DNA of 64,000 bases from the NCBI GenBank assembly GCA_022843145.1, contig JALHOF010000016.1, positions 23,275 through 87,274 on the forward strand, read 5' to 3'. Positions 40,547 through 47,534 of the stretch are shown piece after piece. Numbering within the stretch: the stretch's first letter is position 1; the number at the start of each line of letters is the position of its first letter. The position numbers and the translations under genes were made by a program. The notes beneath the pieces were generated by a model, which saw nothing but the letters and a program-made list of their open reading frames with translations, was not told where the DNA came from and searched no databases. This DNA is from Hyphomicrobium sp. GTDB lineage: Bacteria > Pseudomonadota > Alphaproteobacteria > Rhizobiales > Hyphomicrobiaceae.

Positions 40547-43045
40547 ATGTCAGCTCTCAGAGCGTTTCTCATGTTGCGCGCGGGAACCGGCGAATGGTCA
40601 GTGAGCGTGCACCGAGATCTCGAAGGTGTACTCGATGCTTGGAAAAGAAGACCCGAACCTGATTGCTCCGTTGGCGTGCTGCACGTTGGCTTTGATCGTC
40701 CTCCTTCGAGGAGTTTCGATGATACCGCTGCGTCCCATGCTGGCCGACTGCTTGTAACCGGCGCTGCAAAATTTGCACTGCCTGATGGTTTTGTTTCTTC
40801 ATCTGAACCGGTTGGATTTGTCGGGCGTATTCCGTTGTATTTAGGAATTCGCGGCTGGGGCTACCTACTCGACGACGTCATCGAACACGCTCCGGTTCCA
40901 CCAAGGCTTCCTGAACGACGCACCTTTGGCTGGGTGCGCGATATTGCGGCCGTATCATCGAGCCTGTCCACGGAACTTGAAGCCGCCGGCATCTACGACG
41001 ACGCGACTTATACAGAGCGTGAAGGCGCACTCGACAACAACAGACGCCGAAGTGTCGGGTTATTTCGGTTTGGGGTTCTAATTGGGTCAGATCGTGGCGA
41101 TCCATGTGCGTTTGCTCGCGCGGCTCCTCCCTGGCTCTCGCAGCGGGAGTTCCGCTCTATGGAGATAACGGTTCGGCTGACGAACGTGTTCAATCGGATA
41201 GGGGTTAATCAGGTACGAGACCTGAGCAACTTTACGCTAGATCAATTATTGGAAATCAAAAATTTCGGGCGCACATCGGTTGCTGACTTATTGCAATCAC
41301 TAGAGGGCGCACTCGAAGAAGGGCCGTTAGGCTCGCGGGTAGATCTTGATGCGAATGATCAGTCTTCGCTTTTAACTAGCATCCGCGGATTGCTATCTAA
41401 ATTCGAGGATAGAGATAGAAATATTGTAATTCGACGGATGGGATTGGATGGTCCGTCAGAAACACTGCAGCAAATCGGTGAGTCGTATGGTGTGACCCGA
41501 GAGCGCGTAAGGCAGATCGAGTTCCGGGCTGCCGTGCGGTTAAGGCGTGAAGCCACTTGGATCTCGGCACTATCCCGTAAAGCTGAGACTCTGTTGCAAA
41601 ACCGTGAGGCACCACTGCCGGTTCTTGGCATAGAGGCTGTGGATCCATGGTTTGAGAACATGGCAGAACGATCGGAAGCGTTGCAGTACGTTTTGGCCAA
41701 CATCTGTCACAGCAACGTGGGCATCGTGGACATAGATGGCGTGAAATTCCTCACCGTCCTGAACGAGGACAAGTGGGGTGCTATTGTTGATGAAGCGCGC
41801 AGATTGTTGCAGAGCGGCGCAGGACTCAATTGGACCGAGCGACATTGCAGGTCTCTTATTGATCCATTGCTTCCGTCAAGGGCTAGGGAATTCAGAAGTG
41901 TACTGTGGGACAAGGCGTCGCGCCTTTGCCATTTCGTGTCAACGGGTGACGGTGAAAACGTCCTCAGTACATATGGCCGCGGTGCGGAGCATATTGTAGA
42001 AGCTGTATTGTTGGCTTCGGATCGTCCGCTCCATTTTACGGAAATTGCTACGCTCGCAACAATTCGGTCTGGGCGAGAAATCGATGTCCGGCGAGCGCAC
42101 AACGCGGCCGCTGAAGTCGCTATGCTGCTTGGTCGTGGTACCTATGGGCATGAGCGTCACCTGCCTCTTGGGAATGCCGACTTGCTGTTGCTGGGTGAGC
42201 AGGCAGAGGAACTTGTTTGGGAAGGCCCATCCGAACGGCAGTGGCACGTAAGTGAGATCTTGGCAGATCTGATAGAAGGCGGGTCTGCCGCTGCATTGCA
42301 GGTTGACAAGTATATTCTCGACATTGCGCTCCAAAAATCCTCTGGGCTTCGGCGATTTGGTCGAATGATTTGGGCGCAGCACAATGTCGATTCAAGCGAC
42401 GTCGCACGCATCGATGTGCGCCAAGCAATTGTCGCCGTGGTGCAGCAGGCTGGTCGGCCCTTGCGGGCCGCCGAAATCAAGCAACGGCTTGTAGCGATAC
42501 GCGGTGTAAATGAGCATTTCCAGATTTCGGCGGCCGATCCGTTGCTGAGGGTAGCTCCAGGTCTTTGGGGACTAAACGACCGGGACTTGGTTATAAAGCG
42601 AGCGGATCAGCCCGCGCTCATCGAAAAGATCAACGATACTCTGGAGCAGCGCGGGGCCGGTATTCATGCAACGGAGATAGCAGACGCACTTGGCAATCTG
42701 AACGGCAGCGAGATCACTCCGACATGTCTTTATAGTTTGGCGGCATCTGACCCGCGTATGCAAACGAACACCGCGCAATATTTATATCTGGCAAAGTGGG
42801 GAGGGCCTCGTCGCGAGAGCCTTGCAGATGCAGTGAACGGGACGCTGAGATTGGCTGTCGACCCGCGTTCGTTCAGCCAAATAGTTTTCGCCGTTGAAAG
42901 ACGCATAGGACGGCCGTGTGAGCGAGGCGCCGTTTCGAGTTGTCTTCAAGGATTGGGGGCTCGCCTCGATCCGGCAACTGGACTCTGGTCTTGCGGGGAA
43001 GCTGTGAATGCCGAGATTGAAGAGTACGAAGATCTGGCGCGTTAG
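40547..43045 (+). CDS. Protein built from RNA-polymerase-like modules: alpha-CTD, sigma region 4 and HARE-HTH repeats
   Basis: An 832-residue protein of unusual design. Residues about 1-200 are unrecognised. About 205-255 resemble the RNA polymerase alpha C-terminal domain, with the helix-hairpin-helix IKNFGRTSVADLLQSL. About 272-335 match sigma-70 region 4, including ETLQQIGESYGVTRERVRQ. The C-terminal half has three stretches like HARE-HTH winged helices (about 478-540, 622-680 and 690-750), the clearest being RQAIVAVVQQAGRPLRAAEI ending in RVAPGLWGLND. HARE-HTH modules occur in the RNA polymerase delta subunit and have been proposed to read modified DNA. It is the last gene of the operon, nine bases after its neighbour, and could regulate it or sense methylation. 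Confidence 0.8.
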   Translation: MSALRAFLMLRAGTGEWSVSVHRDLEGVLDAWKRRPEPDCSVGVLHVGFDRPPSRSFDDTAASHAGRLLVTGAAKFALPDGFVSSSEPVGFVGRIPLYLGIRGWGYLLDDVIEHAPVPPRLPERRTFGWVRDIAAVSSSLSTELEAAGIYDDATYTEREGALDNNRRRSVGLFRFGVLIGSDRGDPCAFARAAPPWLSQREFRSMEITVRLTNVFNRIGVNQVRDLSNFTLDQLLEIKNFGRTSVADLLQSLEGALEEGPLGSRVDLDANDQSSLLTSIRGLLSKFEDRDRNIVIRRMGLDGPSETLQQIGESYGVTRERVRQIEFRAAVRLRREATWISALSRKAETLLQNREAPLPVLGIEAVDPWFENMAERSEALQYVLANICHSNVGIVDIDGVKFLTVLNEDKWGAIVDEARRLLQSGAGLNWTERHCRSLIDPLLPSRAREFRSVLWDKASRLCHFVSTGDGENVLSTYGRGAEHIVEAVLLASDRPLHFTEIATLATIRSGREIDVRRAHNAAAEVAMLLGRGTYGHERHLPLGNADLLLLGEQAEELVWEGPSERQWHVSEILADLIEGGSAAALQVDKYILDIALQKSSGLRRFGRMIWAQHNVDSSDVARIDVRQAIVAVVQQAGRPLRAAEIKQRLVAIRGVNEHFQISAADPLLRVAPGLWGLNDRDLVIKRADQPALIEKINDTLEQRGAGIHATEIADALGNLNGSEITPTCLYSLAASDPRMQTNTAQYLYLAKWGGPRRESLADAVNGTLRLAVDPRSFSQIVFAVERRIGRPCERGAVSSCLQGLGARLDPATGLWSCGEAVNAEIEEYEDLAR

Positions 43046-43424
43046 ACTATCAGGGCCGAGGATGGCCTCGATCGATGCAAGCTGACGCCGGGGCTGCCTG
43101 ACGTAGTGTAGGCAGGGCTTACGCGATACCTCAGATGGCGGAAGCGACCGGCGGCGAGCAATTGCCCGCCTTCGGCGGTGGACTGGATGACTGCAAATGG
43201 GATGTTCCGTCGAGGTCGGCTTGCCAACCGACTCGATCGGTTGGCCCTGGCAACGTCTCGACCGCATCGAGCGTGCACAGACTTATCCGCGTTGGGTTGG
43301 GTTTGCCAACGTCCCAGCGCGCAACAGGAAAATCTCGATGGCTTCAACCGCTGATATGGAACCGGTTGAGAGGGGACCGTGTATCTGCACCGTGAGAGTA
43401 CGAAATTGCGAATTTCGTATAATC
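43046..43424. other. 379 bases without a confident gene
   Basis: Lies between the end of the six-gene operon and the PIN remnant. A frame opening at 43197 runs through it into the PIN region, but its first 70 residues show no family I can name and no ribosome site stands out. It may be decayed antitoxin or IS-derived DNA. Confidence 0.4.
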
Positions 43425-43830
43425 GTATGCAGTCAGCGCGTTTCTCAACGCGCGGCCCGGGCGCGCAGCGCTCGACCTCCTCGACATGTGCAGCACCGGC
43501 GTCCTCGGATTGTGCCGTTCCGACGAGATCCTCGAAGAGTGCGCCGACGTGTGTTGCTGACGGGAGGTCACTTGCGGCGGCGCGATCAATACACCGATGC
43601 TGAGGCGGTCGCGCGCATGGCGACGCTGGTGCAGGACATTGCGGAGGTGTCGGTCGTGCGTGACCCCGCCGACGACATGGTGCTTGCGTGCGCTGGCTGC
43701 GGGCGCTGAATACCTCGTGACGCGCGATAAGGGTCTGCTGTCGCTTGAGACCTACCGAGAGATCGAGATCATACTCCCGAAGGTTTTTGTTGCAGAAAAT
43801 GCGGGAGCATGGGTGATGTTCGGCATGGGC
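43425..43830 (+). pseudogene. Broken PIN-domain toxin gene
   Basis: Three successive frames together spell a PIN-family toxin of the putative toxin-antitoxin type. The first gives VSAFLNARPGRAALDLLDMC and CRSDEILEECADV, ending at a TGA near 43560. The second gives RRRDQYTDAEAVARM and VVRDPADDMVLACA. The third gives AAGAEYLVTRDKGLLSLE and IEIILPKVF. Acidic metal-binding residues of the family (RDPxDDxVLACA and TRDKGLL) are recognisable but separated by frameshifts near 43555 and 43693, and the N-terminal start with its first Asp is lost. The gene is therefore inactive unless the sequence contains errors. Confidence 0.7.
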
Positions 43831-43982
43831 TACGCGTCGATGTCCTCGTCGTGTGTCGCCGCGAGATCGTGGTGCAGAAGTTCGTTGAGGGCGCGGCACG
43901 CGATGGCGACGAGCATCGGATCGCCGCCCGCCTTGATGTCATCGACGAGTTCGGAAAGCTGCGCGAATTGATTGGCGGTCAT
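43830..43982 (-). CDS. 50-aa acidic protein coupled to the 60-aa gene
   Basis: A short frame from ATG 43982 to TAG 43830. Its start overlaps the stop of the preceding gene by four bases (ATGA). The peptide MTANQFAQLSELVDDIKAGG continues into a helical segment (CRALNELLHHDLA) and an acidic tail. The overlap and helical periodicity support coding; no family is recognised. It overlaps the tail of the PIN remnant on the other strand. Confidence 0.5.
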   Translation of the reverse strand: MTANQFAQLSELVDDIKAGGDPMLVAIACRALNELLHHDLAATHDEDIDA

Positions 43983-44161
43983 AGTTCGATGTCGTCGATT
44001 GGGCTGCGATTCTCCTCCTCAAGAATTCTGAGCATGGAAATCAACGAACGCGAAACCTCGGCCTGTCGCGTCGCCGGCAACTTGAAAATCTGGCGCGCGA
44101 TGTCGCGCATGATGGCTCTGATGTCCGCGCGACGTTCCTGTTCGAACTTCGGCATCGTCAT
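43979..44161 (-). CDS. 60-aa charged protein downstream of the serine recombinase
   Basis: From ATG 44161, 25 bases after the recombinase stop on the same strand. The product is highly charged and helical (KFEQERRADIRAIMRDIARQ, ending SPIDDIEL) and overlaps the next small gene by four bases. No family is recognised; the three genes probably share a transcript. Confidence 0.5.
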   Translation of the reverse strand: MTMPKFEQERRADIRAIMRDIARQIFKLPATRQAEVSRSLISMLRILEEENRSPIDDIEL

Positions 44162-44186
44162 GCAAGAAAGTTTATCACGTGCGACG

Positions 44187-44828
44187 CTACTTGCGCGCGC
44201 GGCGAACAGGCATTGGTTGCGATCGGCGAGAACGTAGAGATCTGATTGATGACGCTGTTTCAGTCTGGAGCGGATGGCGCCTCATCGCGCGCCACAGCGT
44301 CATGTGTGAGACGCCGAGACGCGTGGCGACCGCAGGCCAAGTCCAGAGCTCACTTTTGTCGCGCATCAAGGAGCGCGCGAATTTGAGATCGGCCTCGGCG
44401 AGTTTGCGTGGACGTCCGCCGACGTTGCCGCGCTCGCGAGCCGCTTTCAGTCCGGCGTTGGTTCGCTCGCGGATAAGGTCGCGTTCGAATTGTGCGAGGG
44501 CGCCCATGACGTGGAAGATCATGCGACCGCCTGCGGTCGTGGTATCGATATTGTCAGTGAGAGAGCGAAAACCAATCTTGCGTTCCTCAAGGCTGTGCAC
44601 GGTGTCGATCAAGTGGGGGAGAGAACGGCCAAGGCGATCGAGCTTCCAGACGACGACGATGTCGCCCTTGCGTCCGTGGGCGACGGCCTTGGCAAGCTCC
44701 GGGCGATCGGTACTGGAGCCCGAGGCGCGCTCCTCGTAGATTTTCTCGCAGCCGGCGCGCTTCAAGGCATCGATCTGCAGTCGTGTGTCCTGGTCGTCGG
44801 TGGAGACACGCGCGTAGCCGATCAGCAT
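44187..44828 (-). CDS. Serine recombinase (resolvase/invertase family)
   Basis: A 213-residue small serine recombinase starting MLIGYARVSTDDQDTRLQ, with the catalytic Ser in YARVSTDDQ. The further active-site pattern VVWKLDRLGRSLPHL includes the catalytic Arg pair, and FERDLIRERTNAGLKAARERG forms the long E helix. A C-terminal HTH follows (WPAVATRLGVSHMTLWRAM). Such enzymes resolve cointegrates or invert DNA segments. The repeat cluster just upstream (44841-44903) is the likely binding site. ATG 44828 was chosen as the family's normal N-terminus. Confidence 0.93.
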   Translation of the reverse strand: MLIGYARVSTDDQDTRLQIDALKRAGCEKIYEERASGSSTDRPELAKAVAHGRKGDIVVVWKLDRLGRSLPHLIDTVHSLEERKIGFRSLTDNIDTTTAGGRMIFHVMGALAQFERDLIRERTNAGLKAARERGNVGGRPRKLAEADLKFARSLMRDKSELWTWPAVATRLGVSHMTLWRAMRRHPLQTETASSIRSLRSRRSQPMPVRRARK

Positions 44829-44840
44829 ATAAGGAAAAGT

Positions 44841-44903
44841 GTAACAGAACCCGTCGCCACGTCGGGTTTCGTTATCCCCAGTTCTGTTACGGGGTTTTGT
44901 TAC
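44841..44903. promoter_or_regulatory. Cluster of TTCTGTTAC-type sites upstream of the recombinase (res-like)
   Basis: GTAACAGAA at 44841-44849 is the inverse of TTCTGTTAC at 44882-44890; TTTTGTTAC is at 44895-44903 and a degenerate TTCGTTAT at 44869. TAACAGAACCCG (44842) and CGGGTTTCGTTA (44863) also form an imperfect inverted pair. Repeated half-sites directly upstream of a serine recombinase gene are typical of its res/operator region. Confidence 0.55.
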
Positions 44904-45173
44904 GGCAAACTGGCAGTTGCGGGCTGCTTGGCACTTCTCGGTCACGGTCTAACAAAAACGTTCGTTTTTGATGCTCGGTCGCCATAATGTTGCTCGTCTG
45001 ACCTCGGCGGATTTGGCGTTGATGTGCCGGGCGCGACTTGGTTTGGGTAGCTGTAAGCGCAAATGACCGAAGCCCGAAGGGCGGCAACGCAGTGCCGCGC
45101 GCGAGGGCGTGACCCCGGAGTGGGTGTGCCCAAAAGTAACGGCCGCGCCGAAGAAGACGCAGCCGTGAAGAGC
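44904..45173. other. Gap with one perfect palindrome
   Basis: CAAAAACG and CGTTTTTG flank TT at 44953-44970, an 18-bp palindrome that could be an operator or small terminator; CTAACAAAA at 44949 also matches the recombinase half-site in inverse. Nothing else is recognisable between the recombinase upstream sites and the end of the primase fragment. Confidence 0.45.
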
Positions 45174-45704
45174 TTAGAGAAAGAGTTTGGACGGAACCTT
45201 GAGCGGCGGATCGAGGGTCGTCGAATAGCCCGCGTATCCGGCGAGCGCGCCATCGGCTGTTCTGAGCGGGATCAGCACGCGACCCTTCATGATACCGCGT
45301 CCGGCGTATCCGATGCCGAGCGTGACAGCGGCTTCTTTCGTGAGGCCGAGTGCCTGCACTGCAGCGTGCTCCGGCTCCAGGTAACCGGCCACCTTGTCGA
45401 ACCCCTCGGGCGGCGCGGACTTCGTCGAGAACGCCGCTTGGATCTCGAGCGCGGCGTCGCGGGTTGCGATCTGCCGGCAATGGGCGACGAGTTCGATGAG
45501 GTCGCCGCCTTTCTGGCACTGAGGTGCGAAGCAGTAGAACACGCCGCGCCCGGGCGTGATGACGAGCGCGCGTTTTCCGCCGTCGTGAACCGGGCAGCGG
45601 CAGCGGAGTTGGTCATTCACTTTCGTCGTCTCGAGCTGAAGCCAATTGGCGATCTGCTCGATGGTGAGCTCACGTTTGAGAGCTGCGAAGTCGACACTGG
45701 CCAT
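45174..45704 (-). CDS. CHC2 zinc-finger primase-like protein (lacks the TOPRIM core)
   Basis: A 176-residue relative of the DnaG N-terminus. The zinc finger is CRCPVHDGG, then FYCFAPQCQKGGDLIELVA (Cys-His-Cys-Cys). It is followed by the start of the primase catalytic region (LGLTKEAAVTLGIGYAGRG, then KGRVLIPLRTADGALAGYAG), and the chain ends before the TOPRIM metal-binding domain. DnaG is over 500 residues, so this alone should not prime; it could bind single-stranded DNA during transfer or be a natural truncated family. ATG 45704 has GGAGGAG nine bases upstream. A TACAAT box on the minus strand near 45735 may be its promoter. Confidence 0.82.
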   Translation of the reverse strand: MASVDFAALKRELTIEQIANWLQLETTKVNDQLRCRCPVHDGGKRALVITPGRGVFYCFAPQCQKGGDLIELVAHCRQIATRDAALEIQAAFSTKSAPPEGFDKVAGYLEPEHAAVQALGLTKEAAVTLGIGYAGRGIMKGRVLIPLRTADGALAGYAGYSTTLDPPLKVPSKLFL

Positions 45705-45936
45705 CGGGTCTCCTCCTGAATGAACGGACTTGTGATATTGTACCAGGAGGTTCGCGAGCGGATGGGGGAGCGGCGCCTTGGAATGACTACCGAAACCGAA
45801 TGGCGCCAATGATGACCGGAGTGATTTCCGATCCATTGCAACGATGATCGAAGACCGTCGTCGCCCCGCACCCGCTCGTGATCGATGCGGGCAATGGCCG
45901 TGAGCATCGGCTTATCCAAGACTTGCGAGGCTTACG

Positions 45937-46164
45937 ATGGCGACCAAGGCAGGAAAGAGAGTCGAGACCAAGGACGAGAAGCGCACGCCGGACTACGTGG
46001 TTCGCGCGCGGCAAGCGCCGGACAGCGAGTACTGGCAGACGATCGGCGCGGCCTGGACCGCCCACTTCAAGGACGGCACGACCGGCATTTCCGTGAAGAT
46101 CAACAATCAGCCGATGGGCTGGAACGGCGATTGCCTGCTGATGCGGCCAAAAGAAGCCGAGTAG
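45937..46164 (+). CDS. 75-aa protein of unknown function
   Basis: A rightward gene in a mostly leftward region. The product is soluble, with a Lys-rich N-terminus (MATKAGKRVETKDEKRTPDY) and a compact part containing YWQTIGAAWTAHF, ISVKINNQPMGWNG and CLLMRP. This suggests a small beta fold of the kind seen in many mobile-element accessory proteins. No family is recognised. A strong hairpin terminator follows 12 bases after the stop. No clear ribosome site precedes ATG 45937. Confidence 0.6.
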   Translation: MATKAGKRVETKDEKRTPDYVVRARQAPDSEYWQTIGAAWTAHFKDGTTGISVKINNQPMGWNGDCLLMRPKEAE

Positions 46165-46175
46165 CCGATAAACCA

Positions 46176-46202
46176 GAGGGCCGCGCAACGCGCGCGGCCC
46201 TC
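46176..46202. terminator. Bidirectional terminator between convergent genes
   Basis: GAGGGCCGCGC and GCGCGGCCCTC form a perfect 11-bp stem with a five-base loop. It is followed by ACTTTTCTT on the plus strand, with a short T run (TGGTTT) on the minus strand. It lies between the 75-aa gene and the end of the H-NS-like gene. Confidence 0.85.
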
Positions 46203-46209
46203 ACTTTTC

Positions 46210-46584
46210 TTATGCAACAGCGAAGTCGTCGAGCGTGGCACCGGCATCGAGTTTTTGCTTGAGCCACCTCTTGGGTTTGCCGATCCCGGTCCACGTCTCG
46301 TTCGCATCGTCGGGGTTGCGGTATCTGATTTTCGCCTCGCGTTTCTTCCTCTCCTTTCTCTCGGGTTTCGGCCTGTCGCCGAACAAGTCGGCGGGCGACA
46401 GCCCTTGGGCATTGGCGATGAGGGTGAGCTTCACCATCAAGGCCTCGAGCTCGCCGGGGCCGCGGGCGTTGAGCTCCTGGTCGACACGCGTTTTGACGGC
46501 CAGAAGCTCGTCGTAGGACATGAGCTCGAAGGGCTTCTCCGCCCATGGGTTGGCAGGCTTAGTCTCCGTCTTGGTTTTAAACAT
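46210..46584 (-). CDS. H-NS-family nucleoid-associated protein
   Basis: A 124-residue protein. The N-terminal helical part (YDELLAVKTRVDQELNARG) serves oligomerisation, and a basic linker (RPKPERKERKKREAKIRYR) leads to the DNA-binding C-terminus NPDDANETWTGIGKPKRWL, the H-NS/BpH3 loop motif. Such proteins bind A/T-rich, foreign DNA and silence it; here it could restrain the low-GC cargo genes of its own element. ATG 46584 has AAGGAAGG upstream and overlaps the end of the preceding gene by eight bases. Confidence 0.88.
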   Translation of the reverse strand: MFKTKTETKPANPWAEKPFELMSYDELLAVKTRVDQELNARGPGELEALMVKLTLIANAQGLSPADLFGDRPKPERKERKKREAKIRYRNPDDANETWTGIGKPKRWLKQKLDAGATLDDFAVA

Positions 46585-47455
46585 CGGCACCTTCCTTTCT
46601 GGCTTGGGTTGCGATGGTGAGGGGCGGACAGCCGACGCGGAGCCAGGGCTCGGTGAGCATGTCGCCGTTGGGCTTCGGGAAGTTCGGTTCCCGAGCCCAA
46701 TCCCGGGTGGTCCTGAACAGGATGAACGAGCAGGCGCCGAGCTGCTCCTCGACGGTGCCCATGAGGTTCTCGGTCCGGCGCTCGGTGGTGGCGACGAACA
46801 GGACGAGCGCTTTCGCAAAGCCTTCGCGCTCATAGATCCGCTCTTTCATGAAGCGGATGACCTTGTGGATTTTTTCCCGGGTGTCGCCGGGACTCTCCTT
46901 GTACTTGCGCCGCTCGAACTCGATGCCCGGAATGAAGATGTCGCCGATCAGCATCGGGTGGCCGTCGGGAACATACTCGACGTCTCCGAAGCGGAAGGTC
47001 TGCGGCTCGGCCGTCTGAAACGAAATCCCCAAGTCGCGGGCGCCAAACTTGAGCGAGCACTCGACGATGGAGACGCCGAGCTCGTGGGCATACTCGTGGG
47101 TGCTTAACCTCGGCAGCGGCAGGCCGACCGCCTTCGCGCCTTTGTCGGTGAGGCCGTGCACGCCGTCCTTGTAGGCGGCGTTCAACGAGTAGTCCTGCTG
47201 CTCGGGCCAGTAGATGTACTGGTTGGGCTTGCGGCGCAGGTCGCGGAGCGTGCGGATGAAGTTGGCGTGCTCGCAGGGCTTGGCGAGATGGTGCTCGATC
47301 CAGGCCGAGGGCAGAAAGCGGTGGCCGATGGTCGGGTGGAGAATGCGCAGGATGCGCTCGCGGTTGCCGACCAGGCGCTCGGGCGGGATGACGACGGGCG
47401 TCATTCCCTCCGGCCAGTCTACCGATCCGCGGCGTTGACGTTGAGTTGCATGCAT
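46577..47455 (-). CDS. Winged-helix, replication-relaxation-like protein
   Basis: A 292-residue protein. Residues about 25-110 look like a winged helix (ERILRILHPTIGHRFLPSAW, then FIRTLRDLRRKPNQYIYWPE) ending in a Y-x-L-T-DKGA pattern, as in the replication-relaxation family found on plasmids and conjugative elements. The C-terminal part has a restriction-nuclease-like mixture (GIEFERRKYKES, then IHKVIRFMKERIYE and KALVLFVATTERR) that I cannot assign. In relatives this gene lies with TraG/FtsK-type ATPases, as here, and is thought to act in mobilisation. A TATGAT box upstream on the minus strand is a possible promoter. Confidence 0.6.
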   Translation of the reverse strand: MHATQRQRRGSVDWPEGMTPVVIPPERLVGNRERILRILHPTIGHRFLPSAWIEHHLAKPCEHANFIRTLRDLRRKPNQYIYWPEQQDYSLNAAYKDGVHGLTDKGAKAVGLPLPRLSTHEYAHELGVSIVECSLKFGARDLGISFQTAEPQTFRFGDVEYVPDGHPMLIGDIFIPGIEFERRKYKESPGDTREKIHKVIRFMKERIYEREGFAKALVLFVATTERRTENLMGTVEEQLGACSFILFRTTRDWAREPNFPKPNGDMLTEPWLRVGCPPLTIATQARKEGADV

Positions 47456-47534
47456 GGCTCCAGGGTAATGGGCGGCAGTCCGCCGTCACGCTCACCTGAC
47501 GCGAGATGAGACATCATACTCGTGCATGGTAGCA

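Noticed and set aside
34819..43045. Classification as DISARM, BREX or a full Dnd system
   Set aside because: No DUF1998 protein, PglZ, BrxL, DndB or DndC is present; only individual components are shared.
43197..43709. A 170-residue protein upstream of and within the PIN region
   Set aside because: Only its last third matches a PIN family and it breaks off in mid-domain; a frameshifted pseudogene explains it better.
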